The notes under the pieces: model-generated | The model's database searches: none | What the model was told of the DNA's origin: nothing | Seen by the model: the letters and a program-made list of their open reading frames with translations, nothing else | Program-made: the position numbers and the translations under genes | Shown here: piece after piece, positions 11,317 through 21,628 of the stretch | Position numbering within the stretch: the first letter of the stretch is position 1 | Layout of the letters: each line of letters begins with the position of its first letter | Assembly: GCA_015680685.1 (NCBI GenBank) | Contig: MNCI01004258.1 | Coordinates: 308,512 to 372,511 of the forward strand | DNA length: 64,000 nucleotides | Source of the DNA: Gnetum montanum | Lineage: Eukaryota > Streptophyta > Gnetopsida > Gnetales > Gnetaceae | Direction of reading: 5' to 3'

Positions 11317-11980
11317 TTTTAGCCTAAGAAAGCCTCTGCAAATATTAAACTATCAGTTATTATGGTTATGGTTAAATCTTTATGAAGTAGTGTTCTTGAA
11401 TATTATGAATGTTTTGAACATTTTTTATCAGCACAGTACGAATTAAGGTTTAACATTGAGAAAAGGGTAAGGCTTTAACACTAATGAATATACAAGTTAA
11501 AACCTAAGCTAAACAAAAATACTATAAAGGTTGAAAGTAAAAGAAAGCAGAAGAATCTATGAATAACAATTAATTATTTTTTAAGCAATCTGTGTATTTT
11601 GGGTGTACTCCTTTCCAAATGAATTATTACCCAAAGAAAGCGTCTGCAGAGTACTTCTTCACAAATGAATTTTTAGCCAAAGAAAGCGTCTACAGAAATT
11701 AAACTATTATTAATTATTATGGTTAAATCTCTATAAAATAGTGTTCGCGAATATTATAGTTCAGCATAGTACAAGAGTAAAGTAGTGTTGTTGAATATGA
11801 CAGTTCATCACAGTACGAGGAGTAAAGGGTAGAGCTTCAACACTAGTGAATGCAAAATTTAAAACCTGAGCTAAACAGAAGTGCTTAAAGTTATAAAAAA
11901 AAAAGATTGCAGAAAGAATCTGTTAATAATTAATAATTATATTTGAAGAACTGCGAATTTTGGGTGTACTTCTTTACCAT
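11317..11980. repeat. 354-bp imperfect tandem duplication upstream of the MYB gene
   Basis: Copy 1 runs from 11317 and copy 2 from 11671. Both begin TTTTAGCC.AAGAAAGC and go through ATGGTTAAATCT.TATAAA.TAGTGTTC, AACACTA.TGAATA/G, CTAAACA.AA and TTTTGGGTGTACT in the same order. Copies are diverged by substitutions and indels. A third short start (ACCCAAAGAAAGCGTCTGCAG, about 11630) suggests an extra partial round. Non-coding. Confidence 0.85.
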
Positions 11981-12932
11981 TGATTTTTTTGAATTTTAAA
12001 TTTAAATAAAATAATTGATTTAAATTGCTGAGTTAACTCAACTGGTAAAAATAGGCAAACCGGTATTTAACCGCCGTAACAGCGTTGAATCACCGTCACA
12101 GAGATCATTGCTGAATCAAACAAAACAGCCCCAGCGAACCAACAGTCGAAAAGAGCAATAAAAGAAGTGGATGATGAAAATACCAAAACTACGGATAAAA
12201 ACGACCCACATTTATAATATTAAATTACAATGGGCTCTAACTCAATTCTATCCCATAAAATAATAAAATCCCTTCGTCATGATATTTCATATTTTTTCAG
12301 ATACATACAATCCAGCAGCATGTTCCTTTAGAACTTGGGACGGGCTCTGATATCCAGGAGGGAGGTTGAGATTGATTCTGCTGGGCATGGCAAACGAGCT
12401 TGGAAGGACGTCATTAAAAGCGGCAACACAAGAGAAATGACCAAGTTATTTGATTGTTAATGCGACGCTCAGACCAACAAGATGATCCAAAGTTTGCAGT
12501 AGCTCCGCAAATACTATACGGCCGAGCAAATACAGAGGCAAACGAAAACCGCCAGCGGCCAAAAAACCATAGGCGGAAGGCAAATTGAATTAAAACAGTC
12601 CTCTGTTCTAAAGCCAAATTGTAGAGCACGAATGTGATTGATGAGACAAAGAAGAAGAAGAACAGAAATGGTGTGCTGTCGTTATGCATGCATGGCGATC
12701 GCCTGGCCACAAATGCCAAACAGCACACTCTGAACGACACGGCATTTGTCAGGAGCTTTCTTTCTCTCTCTCTCTCGTTCCTCAAAATGAAAACGTGGCG
12801 CTCTTTTCCGCCTGTATCTTCATTTGTTACGGTTGTCAAAGAAATATTAATACAAACAGTTTTACTTTACCCCTGTAACGTTTTTGTGCTCTATTTCATC
12901 TCCCGTCACTGTAGGCTTGTCCCAAGCAATGC
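11981..12932 (+). promoter_or_regulatory. Proximal 5' region of the MYB gene
   Basis: From about 12300 the sequence is less AT-rich than the flanking repeats and carries no repeat seen elsewhere in the window, as expected of a gene promoter. A (CT)n run lies at 12757-12777. Overlapping anonymous frames on both strands (12414-12839 minus, 12634-13116 plus) contradict each other and run into the leader, so I treat the region as non-coding. Confidence 0.5.
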
Positions 12933-12947
12933 TTATATACCCACGTG
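12933..12947 (+). promoter_or_regulatory. TATA box and adjacent G-box of the MYB gene
   Basis: TTATATAC at 12933-12940 is followed after one base by CACGTG (12942-12947), a G-box bound by bZIP and bHLH factors in plants. The start codon lies 182 bp after the TATA box end region. The implied leader (about 12965-13128) contains no other ATG and is rich in CTT/TTC, a common feature of plant 5' leaders. The G-box may also act as a core-promoter element here; that is inference. Confidence 0.65.
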
Positions 12948-13128
12948 CTGTTTGCTGTGCAACAAAGCAGATTCGCCTTCTTCTTCTTCTGCTGCTTCTT
13001 CTTTTTCTTGCTCTCGGCTGCCTCTGCAGCAGCTCGATCCATCCATCGATCTCGATCTCTGCAATTTGCTTTCTGCCGTGGCTGCCTCCTCTGAGAAAAG
13101 AAGAAGAAGATTCTGAGCTGCTTCACAT

Positions 13129-14936
13129 ATGGGAAGAGCGCCGTGCTGCGAAAAAGTTGGGCTCACAAAAGGCCCATGGACCCCCGAAGAAGACCAAATC
13201 CTGATTTCTTACATTCAGAAAAACGGCCATGGAAGCTGGCGGACTCTTCCCAAGCTTGCAGGTAATGTATCATCGTCCTTCAGAAATTAGAATCATCCGT
13301 CCTATTTCCAGTAGTGTTTCTGGTGTAGAAATTCGTCGTAATGTTTGGTGCGTGCGGTGTAAGAGAATAGTCTTACCACTTGATGGATTTACAGCACTGG
13401 CATGTTGAACCCTGTTGGCCTGCCATAATTTTTCAAATTTTATGGCACCTCGGAAGCCTTTCTGGTCCATGCCCCGACATGCCCCATGTTTCTTGAAACC
13501 TGTGTTTATGTGCGCGTGGGTTCAATGTTTTGTCACTGTTTGTGTCCTCTTGATGAGCCGGGAATCCCGTGATCTGCACGAGTACGAGGAGAATTTCTCG
13601 GCATCCATGATTGATGATCTTTATTCTAATCGAAAACTTTGAATATTTACGTCAATGGATATAGCAGACCCACGTCAGCTCCCAGCTGACGTTGTTCTCT
13701 GAATGTTTCCACTGTCTGTAATTGTTTACTGTTCTGAAATAACCCAATGTAAAATACATAGATTTTGTTTTCTCTTTATACCAGGGACGTGCTTGCTACG
13801 GTTTGGGTCTCTAATAACCCGAACGTAACCGAATCATTTTTCTGTTCTGTTTTTTTCTTACGAACAAGGACATGCTTGATCATAAGTTTTATCTTGGTTT
13901 GATTTTTGGGGTTGCAGGGTTGCTTCGATGCGGAAAAAGTTGCAGGCTGCGTTGGACGAACTACCTGAGGCCGGATATCAAGAGAGGTCCGTTCACAGAG
14001 GAGGAGGAGAGGAACATAATCCAGTTGCACGCGCTGCTGGGCAACAAGTGGTCTGCAATAGCATCACAGCTGCCCGGAAGAACAGACAACGAGATCAAGA
14101 ACTACTGGAACACCCATCTCAAGAAACGTCTGCTGCGTGCAGACTTGGATTCTGCAATCCATACGACCGGGGGCTTCGGCTGCGCTGGTTTCCCATGTAT
14201 TTCAGCATCATGTTTATCATCACTTTCTTCTTCCTCTTCTTCTTCTTGGATGGTTATGCGGCACCTCTCGCAGTGGGAGAATGCCAGGCTTCAAGCAGAG
14301 GCCAGGCACTCATCCAAAGACGAACCACTCTTCCGAGCTTTGGGTCACTCTTCCTCCGCTGCTCCAGTCGATTGCTTTCTCAAGGTTTGGAATTCTGAGG
14401 TGGGCAGAGCCTTCAGGGAAGGGGCGAACAGGAACCCACCTCAGGGCAGCCCTAATAACAATGTTAATCCTAGTAGTAATAATAATAATCAGCCCTGCAG
14501 TAGATCTATACCATCGCTGTGCAGTGTATCCACCATTAACAACACTAATAATGAAGATGGCCACCACCACCAACAGCGACAACAGCATCCGGGATCTTTG
14601 GGTTGCCTGAATAATGGAAATCAGTATCATCATCATCAGAAGAGTAAGAATGAAGAAGAGTACAACAGCTCCGGTGAATCAGAGCGTGCCAATAACCTTA
14701 ACGACGCCCGGCACTACCGTGAATTAGCAGAGCTGCTGTTCGATTTCTCCAGCGCGGATGAAAATGACATTGTCCACAACGGTAGCAGCGGCAACCAAAA
14801 TGCTCATGTTTTTGGTACAGACCTGAACAAAGAATTTTTGGAGCACTCTGAGTGGGACTACCCTGATCTCGATCTGGAAGCCTCCAGGCCGGATCAAGAG
14901 GATAAAGATTACTGGAAAAGCATGCTCAGCATTTGA
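13129..14936 (+). CDS. R2R3-MYB transcription factor, MIXTA-like (subgroup 9 type), two exons
   Basis: A nuclear DNA-binding transcription factor of 383 residues. Exon 1 is 13129-13261 (133 bp, the family's standard first exon), intron 13262-13917 (GT..AG), exon 2 13918-14936. The start MGRAPCCEK is the classic R2R3-MYB opening. R2 has Trp 17, 37 and 57; R3 has Phe 70, Trp 89 and 108, in canonical spacing; helix 3 reads [15 protein letters not shown]. The bHLH-binding pattern in R3 is absent. [15 protein letters not shown] (160-174) and the C-terminal [10 protein letters not shown] resemble the subgroup 9 motifs (AQWESARLEAEAR; NKNYWNSIL) of MIXTA/MYB16/MYB106/MYB17, which control epidermal cell outgrowth and cuticle. 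Ser, Asn and His/Gln runs lie between. The second canonical intron, normally in R3 just before the WS dipeptide, is missing. Family certain; subgroup likely; epidermal role inferred. Confidence 0.95.
13262..13917 (+). other. Intron 1 of the MYB gene
   Basis: The intron starts GTAATG and ends TTTTGGGGTTGCAG. It falls after the first base of the Gly-45 codon in [11 protein letters not shown], the conserved first intron position of plant R2R3-MYB genes. It is 656 bp long with a T-rich 3' half, and no transposon is recognised inside it. Confidence 0.95.
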
Positions 14937-15479
14937 AAACGTACACCACATATATCCATGCATGTTTCGTCATGATCATTCCACAATTTCGCCTTCTCTT
15001 GTTGTTCACAGTTGCATACTCTCCCACAATGCTGCACATGAAATTAAACAAGTTTGTCCATGTAACGTTGTACAAATTCATTTGTCCTTCTGTAAATATT
15101 TGTCCTTCTGTAAATATTTGGATGGTTCTGTAAATATTTGGATGGTCCTCGTTTTCTTTGGTTTTCTAAAAATTTTTAAGATGATTTTTGGTGGTCTGGA
15201 CTGTGGGAATCGGCTGTGAGGCTATGCATCAATTGAATCTGGTTGTTGGATAGCCTCAATTGAATCTGGTTGTTGGAAGTGAGGAATCAAGGATCTGTGA
15301 TTCAATTCGTGTTTGGTTCTTGGAAGTGAAGAATCGAGGATTGGCGATTCAATTGGATTGGGTACACAAGGATATGTAAAGATTGGGGACATGAATCATA
15401 AAATAATGAAATATTTAAATTAAATATTTTTAATTTTTTAGCATTTTACTTTTATTAAATAATTTTTTAATTTAAATTA
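14937..15479 (+). other. 3' flank of the MYB gene with short tandem repeats
   Basis: The likely 3' UTR contains TTTGTCCTTCTGTAAATA twice, then TTGGATGGTTCTGTAAATA and TTGGATGGTCC (15080-15150), T-rich repeats that may include near and far upstream polyadenylation signals. At 15225-15355 the phrase TCAATTGAATCTGGTTGTTGGA is duplicated, followed by GGAAGTGA.GAATC.AGGAT. words that recur near 42540-42575, suggesting a MITE-like remnant. I cannot fix the poly(A) site. Confidence 0.45.
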
Positions 15480-15606
15480 AATTAAAATCGACTTCCCAAA
15501 CGGTTGGTAAAATTTTTATGAGATGAGATTCACGAGTCTCCAGGCATTGCTCTGGGCCTCAAGTGCCCTCAACCGCTGAGCCACTGCCTGCCCACGATGT
15601 TTGGTC
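15480..15606 (-). repeat. Possible SINE head (tRNA-like RNA polymerase III promoter)
   Basis: On the minus strand the block reads GGCAGTGGCTCAGCGGTTGA, matching a tRNA A box (TGGCTCAGCGG at 15583-15573). About 33 nt downstream is GAGACTCGTGAATCTC (15540-15525), resembling a B box with a 2-nt insertion. It is followed by an AT-rich tail. This is the layout of a tRNA-derived SINE. It does not fold as a functional tRNA as far as I can see, and no second copy is present in the window. Confidence 0.42.
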
Positions 15607-16098
15607 GCTGTTAAGTAGCTTTGCTGGTTAAATGTAGTCCCTTAATTTTGATCTCACTTATCTTTTATTTAAACTGGAAATTGAAAATTTTGATTATTCG
15701 TGAAGAAATAGATATATCCTTTGCTGCAGTTTACAAAATTCAGACATACTTAAAAGTTTCAATCAAAACAAGCTTCCTTATATATATATCTCGAAAACAA
15801 AACGATTCATTCTAATAAAATTCCGTTCCGTTGATTAATTTGTTGTTCAATGGTAAGAAAGTACTTACTTTCCCTGTTAACATCTCTTGATTTCCTGCGC
15901 TTGCCCTTTCCATGAATTGGATCTTAAGAATCTGAATAAATCGGTGTAAGAATCTGATTCAAATGGTCAATATTAGAAAATAGAACAGAGGTTGATACTT
16001 GCAATTTCTAATTTTTTTTATCTAAAAGCTTAATTAAAGTAAAAACTTAAATACAGAAATTTTACTTTTCCATTAGCATCTCAAGTAGTAATAAAAAA
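15607..16098. other. AT-rich intergenic sequence, no gene seen
   Basis: The frame at 15621-15815 has no recognisable domain. The remainder is low-complexity AT-rich sequence. Confidence 0.55.
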
Positions 16099-16361
16099 TA
16101 CAGTAAACTTAAAAAATAATAATAATATAATACAATTTAATAGATTAAATGTTCAATCCGATTCAAAATCAGATTGCATATCTTGCAATTAATTGCAGAT
16201 TTCTCAGAATGAGACACAATACAGTAAACTTAAAAAATGAATAATAATCTAAGACAATTGAATCCAAAGAATAATAATCTAAGACAATTTAATGGATTTA
16301 ATGTTCAATCCAATTCAAAATCAGATCTTGCAATTAATTGCAGATTTATCAGAACGAGACA
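16099..16361. repeat. Imperfect tandem duplication of about 120-140 bp
   Basis: Two copies share ACAGTAAACTTAAAAAAT, AATAATAAT.TAA.ACAATT, TTCAATCC.ATTCAAAATCAG and TTGCAATTAATTGCAGATTT, ending CAGAA.GAGACAC, at 16099-16218 and 16221-16361. In copy 2 a 27-bp AATAATAATCTAAGACAATT segment is doubled again. TTGCAATTAATTGCA is itself a palindrome. Confidence 0.8.
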
Positions 16362-16983
16362 CGCATTGCCTGTTGCAGAGAGTTACGAAATGCCAAAAAC
16401 GAATGTTCTTTTCACGTGGGTCGTGCCTGTAGGCTAAGTGAATGTCTGACACTAGAATACATATGTCCATGTGAAGTGCAGCAGCATCCGCTGTCATGCA
16501 AACCTCTCCTTATCGTATAGCATTTAATTCATTAGCCCATCAAATATTGAAAATTATTTCATACTATACACACTGTGCCATGTATACGATCCAACTAACT
16601 GCTAGCTACCAACCCATGTAAAAAACGACAGCGTCACTCCATTGGCGCAACCCTGGAGCAGGGGTTCCATACGCATGTCACGTGTACAGATGGCTAGTGC
16701 TTCCTTAACTCCAAATAAAGCTGAGTTAAATGATAGAAGATGAAGTAAGTCATATATGCCCTTTCCTCACTTCTCCGTGTAAAAAGAAAAAGCTTTGCAA
16801 AGAAAGACATTGACGTCTCCAATTTTTTTGACAGAGATATACCCATTCCCATTATAAGGCTTCAACGAAACACTAAATAAATGACATCCATAAACCATAC
16901 GATAAAACGTGAACCATAAGACAAATCATGACTGGACATGATCGTACCTAACCCAATGGGCCAAGATAAAAAAGTATCAAGGG
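16362..16983. other. Intergenic sequence, no gene seen
   Basis: It contains a short G+C-richer part (16380-16500, 16620-16700) and anonymous overlapping frames. No domain, RNA gene or repeat copy is recognised. Confidence 0.5.
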
Positions 16984-17101
16984 TCCATAACTTAGTCTAC
17001 TAGCATTTTTGTTTTGCTCTACAGTGTCTTTTTCTTAATTAATCCATAACTTAGTCTACTAGCATTTTTGTTTTGCTCTACAATGTCTTTTTCTTAATTA
17101 A
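16984..17101. repeat. 59-bp tandem duplication (2 copies, one mismatch)
   Basis: The unit starting TCCATAACTTAGTCTACTAG occurs at 16984-17042 and 17043-17101; the only difference I see is CTACAGTG versus CTACAATG. Confidence 0.93.
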
Positions 17102-17280
17102 TCCACATGCTAGTTGATAGTTTATGGTACAAATCAATCCTTGGGATTGACTCATTTAGCATGAAATATTGATGGATGTGTTTTAAATATGATATTTATT
17201 AGTTTTACTTTTGTTTTCTGCTCTTCCCTACAATTACTTAATGCATTCATGAATGATAGATCCTCCATCAACACAATGTG

Positions 17281-18128
17281 TGATGGGACACGATATCGCA
17301 TAGGCCCTAATATCGCATATGCAATATTGCATCCCCTGCGATATCGCGTCGTCCCCTACGATATCGCGTACACGATATCGCAGTCCGTCGCCATGTCTAT
17401 AAATAAGAGGCGACTCTCCCTTGTTTTACAACATTAGAGTTAGACAGTAGCGAAACTTTGGTAGTTTGATCCCTCCAGAGTTAGAATATTTTCCAGTGTT
17501 TGCCTGCAGTGTGGTGAATGTAATTGTACGGCATCCTTTATTCGAGTGTGACGTACTTGGACATGCACATGACCAGAAATAAAGATTGAGATTATTTCAT
17601 CATTGCAGCATTCACTTTGTTTATTTATTTATTTAATTGTTATTTACTGCTTTCCTAATTAGTCTCTCTCACCTTTAAACTCACGTTAGAACGCGGAATG
17701 AGTACGACTTGATTACGAGCATTTAAGTGTGACTACTTGGTAACCTAGTGGCGTACTTAGGATCTGCGCTTGGTAATCCCAGTGGTAGTTGTGCACAAAA
17801 TCCAAGATGTGTACGGATGATTGAGGAACGGAAGCTCATCGCACTTAGGCTAGATTAGATTCTTTTACCCTTTCTCTCCTAGCTTAGTTAATATTACTTT
17901 CCATTGCCCTCAGGAGTAGCATTAGAGTAGAAACCCATCATACACCTCACTTTGGACTAAACCATACGTGACAAATATAATACTAGTTCAGGTGGGAAAA
18001 TAGGAAACTACGACCTAAGGCTAACTGTCTAGGTGCCACAACTAGTCTGTCTGTGGAGTTCGACCAGATCGCGCGTGAAAACGCTCGTATTCGTATGGTT
18101 GAGTGTAGGGGTATCTCGCCACTCATCA
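17281..18128 (+). repeat. 5' LTR of the 17281-24233 element
   Basis: 848 bp, TGATGGG...CTCATCA. U3 holds GATATCGCG palindromes (17291-17382), then CTATAAATA (about 17397). AATAAAG near 17578 is the probable polyadenylation signal. The last 276 bp (from 17853) match the truncated 3' LTR at 23957-24233. Confidence 0.85.
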
Positions 18129-18147
18129 TTGGCGTCGCTGCCAGGGA
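18129..18147 (+). promoter_or_regulatory. Primer-binding site
   Basis: TTGGCGTCGCTGCCAGGGA directly follows the LTR and differs at few positions from the tRNA-Asp-type site TGGCGCCGTTGCCGGGGA used by Tat/Athila-like elements. Confidence 0.8.
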
Positions 18148-18627
18148 CGGTGCTAATTATCTAGATTAGTTATATCATACAAGGTTGCTGTAAAGGACTT
18201 AATGATATATCTCTTAGGAAGAAGAAATAATTATAAAAAGTCACATATAAATTCACACACAATTGCACAACAATCCCTCTCCTACAAGATGATAATAATG
18301 CCACACTTAGTGAGGAAGTTCATTGGAGAACCAACGAACTATATGACGATGAAGATTGGAGTATACAACTTGAAGTGGGAGTTTCTTATAAACATGAACA
18401 AAAGCAACGTCATCCTAACACACGAAGGTATAACTTACCTGATGACGATGAACCCCCACTGGCCACTACAAGCCTAACACAAATACAAGAGGCTGTTTGA
18501 ATCTCACATAGGCATCATAAAGAGAGCCGTCTACCCAAGCTTGATTTAACAACTTTCCTATATTCTCAAGAGGCTATGACTTAGATCTGCAACAACATTT
18601 ACAAGCCTTCTACGAGGCCTGCACATT

Positions 18628-20220
18628 GAATAACATTGATAATGGGTGGCAAAAACTTAAGCTCTTCCCTATGACACTCATTGACCAAGCAAAAGTATGG
18701 TATAGATCGTTAAAACCAAATTCAATATGATGCTAGTCAACAATGGTAGAAATCTTTAACGAAAAATATCAAACCTATGCAAGAGAGTCAGCCTTGAGGA
18801 AACAAATCCAAGGATGGAAACAAGCACAACATGAACCCTTGGACATGGCCTTAGAAAGATATTATGCACTATTAAACAACTGTCCAGGCCTTTCTGAGGA
18901 AAGGCTAATGTATCATATCATTGATGGGATACGTAATGAAACAAGAGAGACCTTAGGAATGTACACCCAAGGTCAACTATATGAACTACGAACCAATCAA
19001 GTACAAGAGCTTATTAATCAAGTAGCAAAAGAAGAAGGAGAATTGGCTAGATGGGAGAGTGTTGAAAAACATCAATGGGACCAAAATTTCAACTTAACAA
19101 AGGTCCATGATTATAAAAAGGAGAAGTCAACCAATCTCAAGGTGGAAGCATCATCTTTGCCAACACAACAAACATTAGAAGAAGTCGAGGCAAAGATCAA
19201 TAAGATGTTGGAATGGACGTATCAAAAGTGTGGAGAATTTATCAACATTATTGGAGATAGAGTTTTGACAACCCAAGAAGCATGACAAAACATTAGACAA
19301 TTGGAAAGAAGGGATAAGGAAAATAAGAGCTGAACTGCCAATCATATGTATGAATGCAACATATGCCTGTATGATTACTCCAAGGGCCAATGCCCAATAT
19401 TGTTACATTTACATGATCACTGGGGAAGCACGTTACATCCAGAGTTCGTATAGAAGTACTGTGTTTGATCACAGTGGCAACAATCCCAGTTGTGGAGGAG
19501 ACCACCACTAGACTGGAGACACCCTTCATATCATCTGGATCTAAATTCTTATCTGAATCAACATCCTGTTTCTCCAACTAGGCCAACATACTCTATCTCA
19601 CCACATTACTATTCTCCACAATACTATCAACCCATGCCTCCAACACAACCACCACCTTGTGTATCTTATACGCCTCCTAACTTTCAACATTCTCATCCTT
19701 TCCCTCCTTCTACATTGCCACTAACTATTCCTAAGGTGTTTGCACCACAACAACAACCCATGAACGACACTTGTGCTACTACTACTAACAGCAGTGAAAC
19801 GCCTCCTCAACATCAAAGGTGTCCTTTCTTTTAACATGGCCGTAAGAAGGGACAACACAATTCCGAGGGCACTGCATCCTCCAACTCAGCACAAGCCCCA
19901 CACTGTGGTGCACCCTTACCTTCGAACCCAACACCTCATGTAGCTTCATTAGGGCCACCAACTCAGACTCCAACAACAATACGGCCCAATGAACACAACC
20001 GTGGAGAGCGACAACCCAATCCTTGCATACCATCTTTCGATCACAAACATTATAGTGGGTCAAATCGTTATCCAGGAACTACATCATACAAATTGCCCCA
20101 CTATTCTCATTATAATCAAGTGTGTGGAACCCAATGGTATAAATATGACTAAGCCAGAATACTTTCAAAAAGCAAGGATCCCAGCCGTTAGTTATTAATC
20201 CTTGCCGTCCTCAATCGTTT
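18628..20220 (+). pseudogene. Retrotransposon gag pseudogene
   Basis: A broken frame encodes a capsid-type gag like the Retrotrans_gag family: AKVWYRSLKPNSI, then STMVEIFNEKYQTYAR, QIQGWKQAQHEPLDMALERY and EERLMYHIIDGI. The longest open part is 18743-19285 (180 residues). A charged helical part follows (to 19285), then a cysteine motif CNICLYDYSKGQC (C-x2-C-x7-C, about 19350), then a Pro/Gln/His-rich tail (19490-20220). In-frame stops fall mostly at Gln codons. It is closely related to the gag at 28560-30190. Gag proteins assemble the cytoplasmic particle in which reverse transcription occurs; this copy cannot make a full one. Confidence 0.85.
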
Positions 20221-21088
20221 AGCTATGAGGGATATCCCCCATTCTAATAACAAGCGGGATTAATAACCATTTTTATTTTCTTTGATTTTTCAATTTTTGT
20301 TTTCCATTTTTTCATTTTTTCAACTTCTTGTTTTATCTTTTTGTCTTTTTGGTATTTTTGTCTTTTTTGTAAGTAATCTCCTCTACGAATAAAACACTCA
20401 TCTGGATCGTTGGTTGAGGTGTGTTCTATGTTATTAAGTCATGAGTGATCAATTATTTGGAATAGTGAGCCCATTACACCCACTCATCCACTCTACAAAT
20501 AAGAGGTTCTGTTCGAGGGTACAATGATATTCTTGACATTTTTAAAACTTAAAATTAATTTTGTGTTCATCCCTTCTATAGTTCGTTTCATCTCACTGTT
20601 CGTGTAATTGTAGCTCATGTCTTGTGTAGCATAGAATTCTCACCTCATTCTGGTGATATTTACATGTGTGTGTTTTCTGGAGTTAGTGCGGATTACATTT
20701 AACCCTTTTAGTGCCCACAGACACTTTAAGTGTGGTTACATAAGGGCAATATAGGTTGGAACCTACTTTGGGGAGGACCCACTTGCGTAATCTTTTGTAA
20801 TTCTCACTTATGACATCGCTCACACACCATTTCTTACCCTTAGCATAATTTTTAACTAATTTTCTTTCCCTACTATTATCCCTTTGAATTTTCATGTTCT
20901 AATGTACCATTACATACCCTTTTTCTTACCACTCAAAGTTTTATTAGTAAAATACACACCATTACCATTAATTGTGTCTTTTGAATTAATATAATTACCC
21001 TAGAACCCTTGATAATAGCCAATGTCCTTAATTTACAACGTTTATTTCAAGAAAATCCCTTCAAAATTCAATCTTTTTGTTGTGCCTC
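20221..21088 (+). other. Non-coding 3' part of the element
   Basis: T-rich spacer without coding potential on either strand. A phrase at about 20758-20785 (CCTACTTTGGGGAGGACCCA) is nearly the same as one at 31257-31280 in the related element, so it is inherited element sequence rather than unrelated DNA. Confidence 0.65.
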
Positions 21089-21628
21089 ACATCACTAGGG
21101 ACGAGATATCGTGTACGCGATGTATTGTATGCGATATTGCATCCCCGCTACCTATAAATAGGTCACCCCCTTCCACACTTAGCATCATTTTTTCATTCAC
21201 ACGGGGGGAGTTTTCGAATTTTCTCTCTGCGACTTGCGATTGCGTGACCCTTGCTTTTCTCACTATATCTCGCTCGTTGATACTCTAATTTTAATTCCGT
21301 TTGAACCTACTTGAACTCAGAGTGTTCAGCTTAGTCGTGGAGGAGGGACACTTGCCGAAAAGTGCTTAACTTTTTTGAAATTTATCATCACCCAAAGGAC
21401 ATCAGCTAGGGTAATTAACTATAACATTTAGAATAATTGTAAAAATCATTTAATCCCTAGGTATACTGGGAAACTAAAATGGAAACCACCTAAGTCACAG
21501 GACTCATTATTACAAACTTTCGGGCACTATCACATGTGATAACATACGATAATTAATTAAGGCAAGTAGTAAGGTATAACTTAACTTCAGAAACAACCTT
21601 ACTAACGCTTGACCTTGGGTGATTGTAG
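21089..21628 (+). promoter_or_regulatory. LTR-like promoter and leader of the second coding block
   Basis: It opens TCACTAGGGACGAGATATCG, resembling the LTR start at 17281, with GATATCGTGTACGCGAT-type words at 21103-21140 and CTATAAATAGG (about 21161). About 450 bp of leader precede the ATG at 21629. I find no CTCATCA end or primer site, so it is either an LTR remnant of another subfamily or a captured promoter. Confidence 0.5.

Noticed and set aside
12028-12075. tRNA-like A box (TTAACTCAACTGG)
   Set aside because: No B box at proper spacing and no cloverleaf; probably chance.
12414-12839. 141-residue frame on the minus strand
   Set aside because: No domain, low-complexity Phe and Arg/Glu runs from CT repeats, and it lies in the MYB promoter.
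12634-13116. 160-residue frame on the plus strand before the MYB start
   Set aside because: It covers the TATA box, G-box and pyrimidine-rich leader, its Ser run comes from TCT repeats, and it overlaps a 141-residue frame on the other strand. It is promoter and leader sequence.
14137-14250. Hidden intron in the Ser-rich part after the R3 repeat
   Set aside because: The frame is open throughout and leads straight into the [15 protein letters not shown] motif, so no intron is needed.
13928-14610. Alternative frames of 156 and 157 residues inside MYB exon 2
   Set aside because: They are shadows of the MYB frame; the MYB frame has the conserved R3 repeat and continues to a proper C-terminal motif.
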